Assembly (NCBI RefSeq): GCF_003312875.1
Contig: NZ_CP015163.1
Span: 8,742,001-8,806,000, forward strand
Reading direction: 5' to 3'
From: Amycolatopsis albispora
Lineage (GTDB): Bacteria; Actinomycetota; Actinomycetes; Mycobacteriales; Pseudonocardiaceae
DNA: 64,000 nucleotides
Positions 34,239 to 42,749 of the stretch are shown here, piece after piece. A model generated the notes under the pieces. It ran no database searches and was not told where the DNA came from. It saw only the letters and a program-made list of their open reading frames with translations. Made by a program: the position numbers and the translations under genes. Positions within the stretch are counted from its first letter, which is position 1, and each line of letters begins with the position of its first letter.

Positions 34239-36028
34239 TCCGCCTCCGCCAGCACGTCGTCCATCCGGTTCGCACGCCAGTCCCGCAGCACCTCGTGGAA
34301 GGCGATCGGGCCGTCACCGTAGGAGAACCGGCGCTCGTGCGGCATGCCCTCGTTGTTGTAGTAACCGGGCGTGCATTCGAGGTGGAACTTGTAGTTGTCC
34401 GCCGACTTCTCCTCGATCGTGCGCACCCAGTCGCGTTCGGCTTCCTCGGTCGGTTCCACGCACCGGGCACCGCGCCGCCTGGCCTCCGCCACCACCTCAC
34501 CGACGTGCGTGGCCTGCTCGTCGAGGATGTGCACGAAGTTCACCGAAGCGGCGTTCTGCAGCGGGCCGAGGTGGAACAGGTTCGGGAAGTTGCGGCTGTA
34601 GAACCCGTGCAGCGTCTTCGGACCGCGGCCCCAGTACTCCAGCAGTGACAGCCCGCCGCGGCCGTGCACCGGCAGTTTCCCCGACAGCACGCCGGAAATG
34701 CCGACCTGGAAGCCGGTGGCGAAGATGACGCAGTCCACTTCGTACTCCTGGTCGCCGACCACCAGGCCGCGCTCGGTCATCCGCTCGACCCCGCCGTGGT
34801 CGGCGGTGTCCACCAGGGTGACGTTGGGGCGGTTGAAGGTTTCCAGGTAGTCGTCGCTGAACGTGGGGCGCTTGCACATGTAGCGGTACCACGGCTTCAG
34901 CTTCTCGGCGGTGGCCGGATCTTCGACCAGCCGGTCCACCCTGGCCCGCAGCTCGTTCATCTTCTGGAAGTCGACCACCTCGTCGATCTGCTCGCGTTGC
35001 TCGGCGGGCAGTTCGGGATAGGCGTCGGTGGGGATGAGCTTCTGCAGCAGCCGCGCGCTGCCGGTCCAGGCGTCGGCGACCAGGTCCTCTCCGGCCGGTT
35101 TCCCGGTGACCACGGCGAGGAAGTTGTCGCGGCGCTCCCGGTGCCAGCCGGGCTTGAGCGAGGCCGCCCATTCCCGGTCCGTCGGCCGGTTGCCGCGAAC
35201 GTCCACAGTGGACGGCGTGCGCTGGAAAACGTACAGGTGCTGGGCGTCGCGACCGAGGTGCGGGACCACCTGGATGGCGGTGGCGCCGGTGCCGATCACC
35301 GCGACGCGCTTGTCGGCCAGCCCGGTCAGCCCGCCCTGGGCGTTCCCGCCGGTGTAGTCGTAGTCCCAGCGGCTGGTGTGGAACAGGTGGCCGGTGAACT
35401 TCTCGATGCCCGGGATGCCGGGCAGTTTCGGCGTGCTCAGCGTGCCGCTGGACACCACCACGTACTGCGCGCGCATCCGGTCGCCGCGGTCGGTCTCCAC
35501 CGTCCACTCTTCGGCGTTGTCGTCCCAGCGCAGGCCGGTCACCCTGGTCTGGAAGACGGCGTCGCGGTACAGGCCGAACTTGCGCCCGATGGCGCGCGAG
35601 TGCTGCCGGATCTCCTCACCCGGCGCGTACTTCCACTCGGGCACGTAGCCGACCTCCTCCAGCAGCGGGAGGTACACATAGGACTCGATGTCGCAGTGGA
35701 TGCCGGGATAGCGGTTCCAGTACCAGGTGCCGCCGAAGTCGGCGCCGTCGTCGATCAGCCTGATCCGGTCCAGCCCGGCCTGGCGCAGCCGCGCCCCGGC
35801 GAGCAGGCCGCCGAACCCGCCGCCGACCACGATGGCGTCCACGCGGTCGTGCAGCGGTTCGCGGCGGTAGTCCGGATCGGCGTGGGGATCCTTGGCGTAG
35901 TCGGCGAATTCGCCTTCCGGGCGCCGGTACTGCGCATTGCCGTCGGGGCGGATCCGGCGGTCGCGCTCGGCCTTGTATCTGGCGCGCAGCTCGTCGGGAT
36001 CGAAGCCGAGGTCCTGGGGAGTGGGCAT
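34235..36028 (-). CDS. Flavin-containing (Baeyer-Villiger type) monooxygenase
   Basis: 597 residues from ATG 36028. The first FAD-binding motif is AIVVGGGFGGLLAGARLRQA, and GGTWYWNRYPGIHCDIESYV is typical of cyclohexanone/phenylacetone monooxygenases. The type I BVMO fingerprint appears around GHLFHTSRWDYDY (F-x-G-x-x-x-H-T-x-x-W), and the NADPH motif is VAVIGTGATAIQVVP. It should insert oxygen next to a ketone to form an ester or lactone. It lies 25 bases after the P450 gene and is coupled to the SMP-30-like gene. Confidence 0.88.
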   Translation of the reverse strand: MPTPQDLGFDPDELRARYKAERDRRIRPDGNAQYRRPEGEFADYAKDPHADPDYRREPLHDRVDAIVVGGGFGGLLAGARLRQAGLDRIRLIDDGADFGGTWYWNRYPGIHCDIESYVYLPLLEEVGYVPEWKYAPGEEIRQHSRAIGRKFGLYRDAVFQTRVTGLRWDDNAEEWTVETDRGDRMRAQYVVVSSGTLSTPKLPGIPGIEKFTGHLFHTSRWDYDYTGGNAQGGLTGLADKRVAVIGTGATAIQVVPHLGRDAQHLYVFQRTPSTVDVRGNRPTDREWAASLKPGWHRERRDNFLAVVTGKPAGEDLVADAWTGSARLLQKLIPTDAYPELPAEQREQIDEVVDFQKMNELRARVDRLVEDPATAEKLKPWYRYMCKRPTFSDDYLETFNRPNVTLVDTADHGGVERMTERGLVVGDQEYEVDCVIFATGFQVGISGVLSGKLPVHGRGGLSLLEYWGRGPKTLHGFYSRNFPNLFHLGPLQNAASVNFVHILDEQATHVGEVVAEARRRGARCVEPTEEAERDWVRTIEEKSADNYKFHLECTPGYYNNEGMPHERRFSYGDGPIAFHEVLRDWRANRMDDVLAEAE

Positions 36029-36053
36029 GAGGGCCTTTCCGGTGGGGTGGGGA

Positions 36054-37244
36054 TTACCAGGTGACGGGGAGTTCGTAGACGCCGTAGACAAAACCGTCGT
36101 GCTTGAACGGGATGTCGTCGAAGTCGGCGGCCAGCGCGAGTTCGGGCGCGCGCCGGTAGAGCGTGCGGTAGACCACCTCCAGTTCCAGGCGGGCCAGCGG
36201 CTGGCCGAGGCATTGGTGCACGCCGAAGCCGAAAGCCACGTGGTGACGGGCTTCGCGGGTGATGTCGAGGCGGTCGGGGTCGGGGAACGCGTCGGCGTCG
36301 CGGTTGGCGATCTCGTTGGGCAGCACCAGTCCTTCACCCGCGCGGACCAGCTGACCGGCGACCTCGATGTCCTCCAGCGCGACGCGCCGCCGCCCGCCGT
36401 GGGTGATGTTGAGGTAGCGCAGCATTTCCTCGACCGCCCGCGTCGCCACGGCAGGGTCGCCGGACTCGCGCAGCAGGGCGAGCTGGTCCGGGTGGCGCAG
36501 CAGGAGCAGGGTACTCAGCGCGATCATGTTGGCGGTGGTCTCGTGCCCGGCGATGAGCAGCAGCACGGCCATCGCGGTGGCCTGTTCCAGCTCCAGCTCG
36601 CCCGCCTTGATCCGCTCGCACAGCCGCGACAGCAGGTCGTCGCCCGGATTGTCCATTTTGGACGCCAATAGGCCGCCGAGGTAACGCGCCAGGTTGCCCG
36701 ACGCCTCGGTCCGCTGCTCCGGGGTGGAGTTGCGGTTGATCATCGTTTTGCTGTTGTCCTGGAAGAAGCCGTGATCGGCGTACGGCACGTCGAGCAGCTT
36801 GCAGATGACCAGCGAGGGCACCGGCAGCGCGAACCCTTCGACCAGGTCGGCGGGCTTCGGGCCGCCGAGGAACTCGTCGAGCGCGTCGTCGACGATCTCC
36901 TGCACCATCGGGCGCATCGCGGCCACCTTCTTCACCGCGAACGCGGAGCCGACCATGCGCCGCAGCCGGGCGTGCTCGGGGTCATCCATGCCGATGAAGC
37001 TGAGCGTGGCGCGGCCGGGTGCCTGGCGCGGATAAGTGGGATGGGTCATGTCGGCGCTGACGCGGGGATCGCTGAGCACCGCGCGCTGGTCGGCGTAGCG
37101 GGTGACCAGCCACGGCGTGCTGCCGTCCCACAGGCGGATCCGGGTCAGCGGCGCCTCCTGCTGGAGTTCGCGCAGCCGCGGTGGCGGGTCGAACGGGCAG
37201 CCCGCGGCCCTGGCCATCGGGTATTCCGGGGCGGTACTGGTCAT
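36054..37244 (-). CDS. Cytochrome P450
   Basis: 396 residues, the usual length of soluble bacterial P450s. The oxygen-binding helix I shows LLLIAGHETTANM, the E-x-x-R pair is in EEMLRYL, and the heme loop is HVAFGFGVHQCLGQPLARLE with the cysteine ligand. It hydroxylates an unknown, probably hydrophobic, substrate and takes electrons from the ferredoxin and reductase encoded directly upstream. Its ATG overlaps the reductase stop (ATGA). Substrate guesses rest on operon context only. Confidence 0.92.
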   Translation of the reverse strand: MTSTAPEYPMARAAGCPFDPPPRLRELQQEAPLTRIRLWDGSTPWLVTRYADQRAVLSDPRVSADMTHPTYPRQAPGRATLSFIGMDDPEHARLRRMVGSAFAVKKVAAMRPMVQEIVDDALDEFLGGPKPADLVEGFALPVPSLVICKLLDVPYADHGFFQDNSKTMINRNSTPEQRTEASGNLARYLGGLLASKMDNPGDDLLSRLCERIKAGELELEQATAMAVLLLIAGHETTANMIALSTLLLLRHPDQLALLRESGDPAVATRAVEEMLRYLNITHGGRRRVALEDIEVAGQLVRAGEGLVLPNEIANRDADAFPDPDRLDITREARHHVAFGFGVHQCLGQPLARLELEVVYRTLYRRAPELALAADFDDIPFKHDGFVYGVYELPVTW

Positions 37245-38416
37245 CGGGTTCCTCCGGTGGTGAGGTGCTGCTGGCGGTGCAGACGGGCTTGTTTCGGCAT
37301 GTTCCAGCCGAGCACGCCGACGGCCTTGCCGTGGCGTTCGTAACGGGCGACGAAGCGGCGGCCAGCGGGGTCGCCCTCGACCACGGTCACTTCGGCGCCG
37401 GGGGTGAGCACGCCGTGGATCTGGAGCTTCGCGTCGAACTGGTCGGTCCAGAAGTACGGGATCGGGGTGTAGGGCTGGTCGGCGCCGAGGAGGTTGGCGG
37501 CCACGGCCAGCGCCTGCTCGGTGGCGTTGGTGCGGTTTTCCAGGCGCAGCAAGGAACCCAGGCGCTCGTGGTGCCAGCGCGCCACGTCACCGGCGGCGTA
37601 GACGCCCTCGGCCGCGCGGCACCGGGAGTCGCAGACGACGCCGTTGCCCAGCACCAGCCCACTGTCCTCCAGCCAGTCGGTGCGGGGAACCGCCCCGAGT
37701 GCGACAACGACGAGTTCCGCGTCCAGCACCTCACCGGTGCTCAGCCGCGCGCCGGTGACCCGGTCGCCGTCGGCGGTGAGCGCCTCGACCCCGGCGCCGA
37801 GCCGCAGTTTTACGCCGTTTTCCGCGTGCAGTTCGGCCAGCAGGCCGGAAGCCAGCGGCCCGAGCTGCGTGGCCAGTGGTGCGGACTGCGGACCGGCCAG
37901 TATCACCTCGACGCCCAGACCCCGTGCGGTGGCGGCGATTTCGGCGCCGAGCACACCGTCGCCGACCACCAGCAGCCGGCGGGCGCGGAGCAGGTCGGCT
38001 CGCAGGGCGAGCGCGTCGTCCAGTGAGCGCAGGACGTGCACACCGCGCAGGTTTTCCTGACCGGGCAGGGTCCGCGGGCGGACGCCGGTGGCCAGCACGA
38101 TCGCGTCGGCTCTCAGCGCGCGACCGGACGCGGTGTGGATCGTGCGGTTCGCCGTGTCCAGTGAGACGGCCGCGTCGCCGAGCACGAACCGCGCGTCGAG
38201 TGCGTCGAGCACCTCGCGGGTGCGCAGGTGCGCGCGGTCGGGCTGCCAGGCCCCGGCGAGCACCTGCTTGGACAGCGGCGGCCGGTCGTACGGCACGTGC
38301 GGTTCGTCGCCGAGCAGGGTCAGCTCACCGGTGTACCCCTTGCGGCGCAAGGCTTCCGCGGTGGCCAGCCCGGCCGCCGACGCGCCCGCGACGAGCACGT
38401 GCGACGGCGTGCTCAC
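37241..38416 (-). CDS. FAD-dependent ferredoxin reductase
   Basis: 391 residues, type of putidaredoxin and rhodocoxin reductases. The FAD motif is HVLVAGASAAGLATAEALRR, with PYDRPPLSKQVLAG typical for the group, and the NADH motif is RLLVVGDGVLGAEIAATARG. YAAGDVARW binds the flavin ribityl chain. It passes electrons from NAD(P)H to the [3Fe-4S] ferredoxin for the P450. The GTG start at 38416 overlaps the ferredoxin stop by 4 bases. Confidence 0.92.
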   Translation of the reverse strand: MSTPSHVLVAGASAAGLATAEALRRKGYTGELTLLGDEPHVPYDRPPLSKQVLAGAWQPDRAHLRTREVLDALDARFVLGDAAVSLDTANRTIHTASGRALRADAIVLATGVRPRTLPGQENLRGVHVLRSLDDALALRADLLRARRLLVVGDGVLGAEIAATARGLGVEVILAGPQSAPLATQLGPLASGLLAELHAENGVKLRLGAGVEALTADGDRVTGARLSTGEVLDAELVVVALGAVPRTDWLEDSGLVLGNGVVCDSRCRAAEGVYAAGDVARWHHERLGSLLRLENRTNATEQALAVAANLLGADQPYTPIPYFWTDQFDAKLQIHGVLTPGAEVTVVEGDPAGRRFVARYERHGKAVGVLGWNMPKQARLHRQQHLTTGGTR

Positions 38417-38610
38417 GCCTCGCTCAGCGAGATCGCGGCGGCCGGGCAGACGTTGGCGGCCTCGCGGACCGCGGGCCGCAGGTGCTCGGCGGGCTCGGCT
38501 TCCAGGAGCAGCACCACGCCGTCCTCGTCGCGCTGGTCGAACACCTCGGGCGCGGCCAGCACGCACGAACCGGCACCGCAGCACTTGTCCTCGTCGACGG
38601 TGATCTTCAC
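38413..38610 (-). CDS. [3Fe-4S] ferredoxin of the P450 system
   Basis: 65 residues from GTG 38610, with an AGGAGGA ribosome site. The cluster ligands are in DKCCGAGSC and ANVCPAAAI, i.e. C-x5-C and a distant C-P, the pattern of actinobacterial P450-associated 3Fe-4S ferredoxins. VFDQRDEDGVV is the usual middle motif. It carries electrons from the coupled reductase to the P450. A longer frame to 38667 has no ribosome site and a basic unlikely N-terminus. Confidence 0.92.
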   Translation of the reverse strand: MKITVDEDKCCGAGSCVLAAPEVFDQRDEDGVVLLLEAEPAEHLRPAVREAANVCPAAAISLSEA

Positions 38611-38633
38611 GTTCTCTGTCCTCCTACGGGGTT

Positions 38634-39266
38634 TCAGCGACCGGCCGGGGTGACCGGCGCCGTCCACAGGCCGGTGATCGCGTCGATCAGGCCGGTGGCG
38701 GTGCGCTCCCAGGTGTCCTGGCGGCCGGTGCCCTCGGCGAGGGCCCGCTCGCGTTCGGCGCAGCCGTGGGAAATCAGGTGGCGGGCGAGTTCGCCGCGCT
38801 CCAGGTGCACCGGGACGGGCAGCGCGGGCAGGCAGTGGTTGAGCCGCTCGACGACACGCTGGATCGTCACGCCCGACATCGCGTCGTCGACGACCACCCG
38901 GCGCAGCACCGGATCGGTCATCACCTGCGCGCCGAAACGGGCGAACCAGGTCGGGCTGCCCAGCTCGGCCAGGTGCTCGGTGAGCGGGCGGACCAGGCAG
39001 GCGATCCAGTCGCGGACCTCGCCCCGGCCGTGGATGCTTTCGATCATCCGCACCCGGTGGCGCTCGATCGGCTCGGCGTGCCGGTCGAGGATCGCGCGCA
39101 CCAGCGCGGTCCGGTCGCCGAAGTGGTAACCGACGGCGAAGTTGTTGCCCTGCCCGGCGGCTTCGCCGATCTGGCGGTGGGAGACCGCGGTGATCCCGTG
39201 CTCGGCGAACAGCCGTTCCGCCGCGGTGAGGATCGATTCACGCGTGCTCAGCGAGCGCCGGCTCAC
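38634..39266 (-). CDS. TetR family regulator of the P450 operon
   Basis: 210 residues. The helix-turn-helix is SILTAAERLFAEHGITAVSH followed by RQIGEAAGQGNNFAVGYHFGD. The C-terminal domain ends GLIDAITGLWTAPV. It is a close paralogue of the TetR protein at 39.7-40.4 kb, sharing the G-Q-G-N-N-x-A-V-G-Y-H-F-G stretch and the L-I-D-A-I-T-G-L-W-T-A-P tail. It lies 23 bases upstream of the ferredoxin gene on the same strand, so the operon is probably regulator-first. GTG start. Confidence 0.87.
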   Translation of the reverse strand: MSRRSLSTRESILTAAERLFAEHGITAVSHRQIGEAAGQGNNFAVGYHFGDRTALVRAILDRHAEPIERHRVRMIESIHGRGEVRDWIACLVRPLTEHLAELGSPTWFARFGAQVMTDPVLRRVVVDDAMSGVTIQRVVERLNHCLPALPVPVHLERGELARHLISHGCAERERALAEGTGRQDTWERTATGLIDAITGLWTAPVTPAGR

Positions 39267-39326
39267 CGCACCTCCTCACATCGTTCAAGGCCACCTGGAA
39301 AACAGCTAACCGACTTCCCGACCTTG

Positions 39327-39342
39327 AGTCAAGCGACTGACT
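39327..39342. promoter_or_regulatory. TetR-type operator upstream of the P450 operon
   Basis: AGTCAAGCGACTGACT has AGTCA/TGACT arms around a 6-base centre. It lies 60 bases upstream of the TetR start. A close match is found upstream of the MFS gene at 40.5 kb. Confidence 0.65.
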
Positions 39343-39413
39343 TAGATTTTCGGGCGGGGGGGGCGGGGAGCCGGGTACGCGCCTCGGCGGAGCGGGCCGG
39401 AGGGGTTGCGCGG

Positions 39414-39468
39414 TGTCACGAATGTGGCTTTCGAGACGTTTGGCGTCTCGAAAGCCACATTCGTGACA
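39414..39468. repeat. Palindromic repeat, copy G (GTCAC subtype, 25-bp perfect arms)
   Basis: Arms 39414-39438 and 39444-39468 are perfectly complementary over 25 bp around the loop TTTGG. It begins TGTCACGAATGTGG and the inner part is GAGACG/CGTCTC. It is the longest perfect copy in the window. The 447-base gap between the two TetR genes contains this, copy F and a solitary arm, and no gene. Confidence 0.92.
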
Positions 39469-39534
39469 TCCGAGCGCACCGGGCAGCGGCAGTGCTCGGG
39501 CGGCCGGGACGCCCGGGGCGCGCGCCCCGCTCCC

Positions 39535-39587
39535 GGACACGAATGTGGCTTTCGGGGCCGAATCCGCCTCGAAAGCCACATTCGTCC
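39535..39587. repeat. Palindromic repeat, copy F (GACAC subtype)
   Basis: Left arm 39535-39555 (GGACACGAATGTGGCTTTCGG) and right arm 39568-39587 are inverted, with the outer right end shortened to CGTCC. It is 66 bases from copy G. Confidence 0.85.
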
Positions 39588-39596
39588 CCGCCGGGC

Positions 39597-39620
39597 GACA
39601 CATAAGCCACATTCGTGTCC
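39597..39620. repeat. Solitary arm of the palindromic repeat
   Basis: GACAC, then the core ATAAGCCACATTC, then GTGTC: one core flanked directly by the outer inverted pentamers. It looks like a collapsed unit in which only one arm remains. It lies 10 bases after copy F. Confidence 0.75.
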
Positions 39621-39713
39621 CGCGGCGGGGGGCTCGCAGGCGGCGCGTTGGCACCCGCGCGTTCGCGGCCCGGCGCCCGGGAGAGCGCGGGCTCGGCTGG
39701 GCAGGCGAAAAGG

Positions 39714-40376
39714 TCAGCGGGTGGTGGGGGCGGTCCAGAGGCCGGTGATGGCGTCGATCAGGCCGGTGGCGGCCTCGTCCCAGGTGGCGCGCGGGGTGGG
39801 TGTGCCTTCGGCGAGGGCGCGTTCGCGTTCCGCGACCACGTGCACCATGAGCGTCCGCAGCATGTCGCCGCGTTCGGCGCGGACTTCGGCCGGGAGCTTC
39901 GGCGGGCACTGCCGGAAGTTGTCCACCACCGACTGCAGCGACGGCGTGGCCAGCGACTCCTCCGCCATGATCGGCCGGAACGCCGGGTCGGTCATCACCT
40001 GCGCGCTGAACCGCGCGTACCACGACTGCCCGTCGAACGAGGCCAGGTGCGTGGTGATCGGCCGCACCAGGCACGCCACCCAGTCGCGGACCTCGCGCGA
40101 ACCCTCCACCGCCGCGGCCATCTCGGTGCGCAGCGCTTCGATCGGACCGGCGTGCCGCCGCACGATCGCGCGGACCAGGTCGGCCTTGGTGCCGAAGTGG
40201 TAACCGACGGCGGCGTTGTTGCCCTGCCCCGCCGCGGCGCTGATCTGGCGGTTGGACACCGCGTACAGCCCCTGCTCGGCGAACAGCCGCTCCGCGGTGG
40301 TCAGTATCTGCAGCCGGGTGGCGCCGACCTGCGCGGCCCGCGGGGTTCTGCCGACATCGGTCACCACGATCACCAC
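39714..40376 (-). CDS. TetR family regulator, paralogue
   Basis: 220 residues. The helix-turn-helix is LQILTTAERLFAEQGLYAVS with NRQISAAAGQGNNAAVGYHF. The C-terminal part shares REVRDWVACLVRPITTHLA and the GLIDAITGLWTAPTT tail with the regulator at 38.6-39.3 kb. The two likely arose by duplication. It is divergent from an MFS exporter gene, its likely target, which has an operator resembling that of the P450 operon. GTG start, exact position uncertain. Confidence 0.87.
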   Translation of the reverse strand: MVIVVTDVGRTPRAAQVGATRLQILTTAERLFAEQGLYAVSNRQISAAAGQGNNAAVGYHFGTKADLVRAIVRRHAGPIEALRTEMAAAVEGSREVRDWVACLVRPITTHLASFDGQSWYARFSAQVMTDPAFRPIMAEESLATPSLQSVVDNFRQCPPKLPAEVRAERGDMLRTLMVHVVAERERALAEGTPTPRATWDEAATGLIDAITGLWTAPTTR

Positions 40377-40498
40377 CGTACCGGGACGGTCCGCGGTTCA
40401 CCGGCCGCCACGCGCCGGACGATCGTGTAGTGCACCGGGAGTCCTCCTCAAACCTGCGCGCGGGGTGGTTGGGCCAGTCAAACCGGACACTTTATGCT

Positions 40499-40518
40499 AA
40501 GTCAAGCGCCTGCTTTAA
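40499..40518. promoter_or_regulatory. Operator-like site upstream of the MFS gene
   Basis: AAGTCAAGCGCCTGCTTTAA matches the site at 39327 at AGTCAAGCG-x-CTG-x-CTT. It is 38 bases upstream of the MFS start and directly follows a TATGCT -10-like hexamer. Confidence 0.6.
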
Positions 40519-40555
40519 CTCTGGCCCATTCCACCACTCCCAGGGAGGCCGTCCC

Positions 40556-41986
40556 GTGGCGTCCATGCCAGTGACCTCGCCAGCCGGACCCACCGGACCG
40601 GCGCCCGTGGCGGCCCGGCGGCCGAACCTCGTGGTCGCCGTGCTCGCCTTCGGCGGGGTGACCGTCGCGCTCATGCAGACGGTGATCATCCCGCTGGTCC
40701 CGCGGCTGCCGGAGCTGCTCGGCTCCACCCCGGCCGACACCGCGTGGGCGATCACCGCCACCCTGCTCGCCGCCGCGGTCGCCACGCCGACCATGGGACG
40801 GCTCGGCGACATGTACGGCAAGCGCCGCATGCTGCTGATCAGCCTCGGCCTGCTGGTCGCCGGGTCGGTGCTCGCCGCGCTCAGCACCAGCCTCGCGCCG
40901 CTGGTGGTGGCGCGGGTGCTGCAGGGGCTGGCCTCCGGGGTGATCCCGCTCGGCATCAGCATCATGCGTGACGAGCTGCCCGCCGAGCGGCTCGGCTCGG
41001 CGACCGCGCTGATGAGCGCGTCGCTCGGCGTCGGCGGCGCGCTCGGCCTGCCGCTGGCGACCCTGCTCGCGGAGAGCGTCGACTGGCACGTGCTGTTCTG
41101 GGTGGCCTCCGGGCTCGGCCTGCTCGCCACCGCGCTGGTGGTGACCGTGGTGCCGGAGTCGTCGGTCCGCACGGGCGGCCGGTTCGACTTCGTCGGCGCG
41201 CTCGGCCTGTCGATCGTGCTGCTCTGCCTGCTGCTCGCGGTGTCGAAGGGCGCCGAATGGGGCTGGGGCAGCGGGCTGACGCTCGGCCTGTCCGGCGGCG
41301 CCGCGGTGGTGCTGCTCGCCTGGCTCCGCTGGGAGCTGCGGACCCGCGAACCGCTGGTCGACCTGCGGACCTCGGCACGGCGCACGGTCGCGCTGACCAA
41401 CCTGGCGTCGGCGGTGTTCGGCTTCTCCATGTTCGCCATGTCGCTGGTGCTGCCGCAGCTGCTGCAACTGCCCGCGGCCACCGGGCACGGCCTCGGCCAG
41501 CCGATGACCGTGGTCGGCCTGGTGCTGGCGCCGTCCGGGCTGGTGATGATGGCGATGGCCCCGGTGTCCGCGCGGATCACCCGGCTCAGCGGCCCGCGCA
41601 CCACGCTCATCGTGGGCACGCTGGTCGTCGCCGTCGGGTACGCGCTCAACCTGCTGCTGATGAGCGAGATCTGGCACCTGGTGGTGATGTCCAGCCTGAT
41701 CGGCGCCGGGATCGGGCTGGCGTACGGCGCGATGCCCGCGTTGATCATGTCGGCGGTGCCGGTTTCGGAGACCGCGGCGGCCAACAGCCTGAACACGCTG
41801 ATGCGCTCGATCGGCACGTCGGTGTGCAGCGCGGTGGCCGGGGTGGTGCTCTCGCAGCTGACCGTGCCGTTCGGCCCGGCCGAGGTGCCCTCGCTGACCG
41901 GGTTCCGGCTGGTGGTCGGGATCGGCGCTGGCGCGGCGCTGGCGGCGGCGGTGATCGCCTGCTTCATCCCGCGCCGCCGGGCCTGA
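40556..41986 (+). CDS. MFS drug:H+ antiporter-type exporter
   Basis: About 476 residues from GTG 40556 (ATG 40565 possible), after a GGGAGG site. Twelve to fourteen helices. Motif A is GRLGDMYGKRRMLL and motif C-like sequence is LMSASLGVGGALGLPLATLL, as in EmrB/QacA-like (DHA2) exporters. A late NSLNTLMRSIGTSVCSAVAG segment is typical for the group. It probably exports a toxic compound or a product of the P450 pathway. Controlled by the divergent TetR protein or its paralogue. Confidence 0.85.
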   Translation: MASMPVTSPAGPTGPAPVAARRPNLVVAVLAFGGVTVALMQTVIIPLVPRLPELLGSTPADTAWAITATLLAAAVATPTMGRLGDMYGKRRMLLISLGLLVAGSVLAALSTSLAPLVVARVLQGLASGVIPLGISIMRDELPAERLGSATALMSASLGVGGALGLPLATLLAESVDWHVLFWVASGLGLLATALVVTVVPESSVRTGGRFDFVGALGLSIVLLCLLLAVSKGAEWGWGSGLTLGLSGGAAVVLLAWLRWELRTREPLVDLRTSARRTVALTNLASAVFGFSMFAMSLVLPQLLQLPAATGHGLGQPMTVVGLVLAPSGLVMMAMAPVSARITRLSGPRTTLIVGTLVVAVGYALNLLLMSEIWHLVVMSSLIGAGIGLAYGAMPALIMSAVPVSETAAANSLNTLMRSIGTSVCSAVAGVVLSQLTVPFGPAEVPSLTGFRLVVGIGAGAALAAAVIACFIPRRRA

Positions 41987-42004
41987 CCGGGATAGGCTCG
42001 GGGC

Positions 42005-42241
42005 ATGACCGAACCCGAGGGTGGCCCTCCGGGCACCGACTACACCGACTCCGGCGTGCCGAACTTCGACTACGTGCGCGACAAGATCGACAAGCGCTTC
42101 GCCACCGCCGAGGGCGCCACCGAGCTGGCCGGGATCGGCGGTGAGGAGACCGTCGAGTCGCTGGACAAGAAGCTGGCCGACCGCGACGAGGCCGCACGGT
42201 CCAAATTGGACGAGATCAGGCGGTCGATGCGCGGGGAGTGA
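42005..42241 (+). CDS. Small acidic protein, unknown
   Basis: 78 residues, hydrophilic and strongly charged. It starts TEPEGGPPGTDYTDSGVPNF, then DYVRDKIDKRFATAEG, with a helical C-terminus ending KLDEIRRSMRG. It looks like a conserved actinobacterial protein, partly coiled-coil, of unknown role. It follows the MFS stop by 18 bases and precedes the MOSC gene by 4, so it is in the same transcript. Confidence 0.65.
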   Translation: MTEPEGGPPGTDYTDSGVPNFDYVRDKIDKRFATAEGATELAGIGGEETVESLDKKLADRDEAARSKLDEIRRSMRGE

Positions 42242-42245
42242 CCGC

Positions 42246-42749
42246 GTGCCCCCGGTGGAGATCGTGGCGCTGCTGGTGTCCTCGCGGCACGCCTTCGAAG
42301 GCAGGCCGTCGGACGGGCCGCGGCCCGATCCGGAGCCGCCCGGGCGGGAGGTGGTCACCGTGCGGGCCGGGCTCGGCCTGGCGGGTGACCGGTTCTTCAA
42401 CCATCCCGCGCACCGGCAGGCCGCGGTCACCGTTATTGCCGCCGAATCGCTGGACCACCTGGTGCGCGAACTCGGCCTGCCCGCCGCGCCGGATCCGCAC
42501 CTGACCCGCCGGAACATCACCCTGCGCGGCTTCGACGTCGACGGGCTGGAGCGGGGCACGGTGTTCAGCCTCGATTCCGGTGACGGGCCGGTGCGGTTCC
42601 GGGCGCACCGGCCGGCGCACCCGTGTGCCTGGATGGACGTGGTGCTTGCGCCGGGTGCCTTCCGGGGCCTGCGGCGGCGTGGCGGGGTCCGCTGCGAACC
42701 GCTCGACGACGGCCTTCTCCGCCTCGGACCCGCCACGCTGACCGTCTAG
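42246..42749 (+). CDS. MOSC domain protein
   Basis: 167 residues from GTG 42246. The MOSC fold (molybdenum cofactor sulfurase C-terminal domain) is shown by GLAGDRFFNHPAHRQAAVTV and TRRNITLRGFDV. The family's conserved cysteine, thought to carry sulfur to a metal centre, is in AHPCAWMD. Its role may be in sulfur transfer or in reducing N-hydroxylated compounds. The stop overlaps the stop of the convergent ThrRS gene by 4 bases. Confidence 0.82.
   Translation: MPPVEIVALLVSSRHAFEGRPSDGPRPDPEPPGREVVTVRAGLGLAGDRFFNHPAHRQAAVTVIAAESLDHLVRELGLPAAPDPHLTRRNITLRGFDVDGLERGTVFSLDSGDGPVRFRAHRPAHPCAWMDVVLAPGAFRGLRRRGGVRCEPLDDGLLRLGPATLTV

Noticed and set aside
39342..39610. Short frames across palindromes F and G
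   Set aside because: The apparent conserved peptides (N-V-A-F-G-A / P-K-A-T-F-V) are just the palindrome read in frame, present on both strands.
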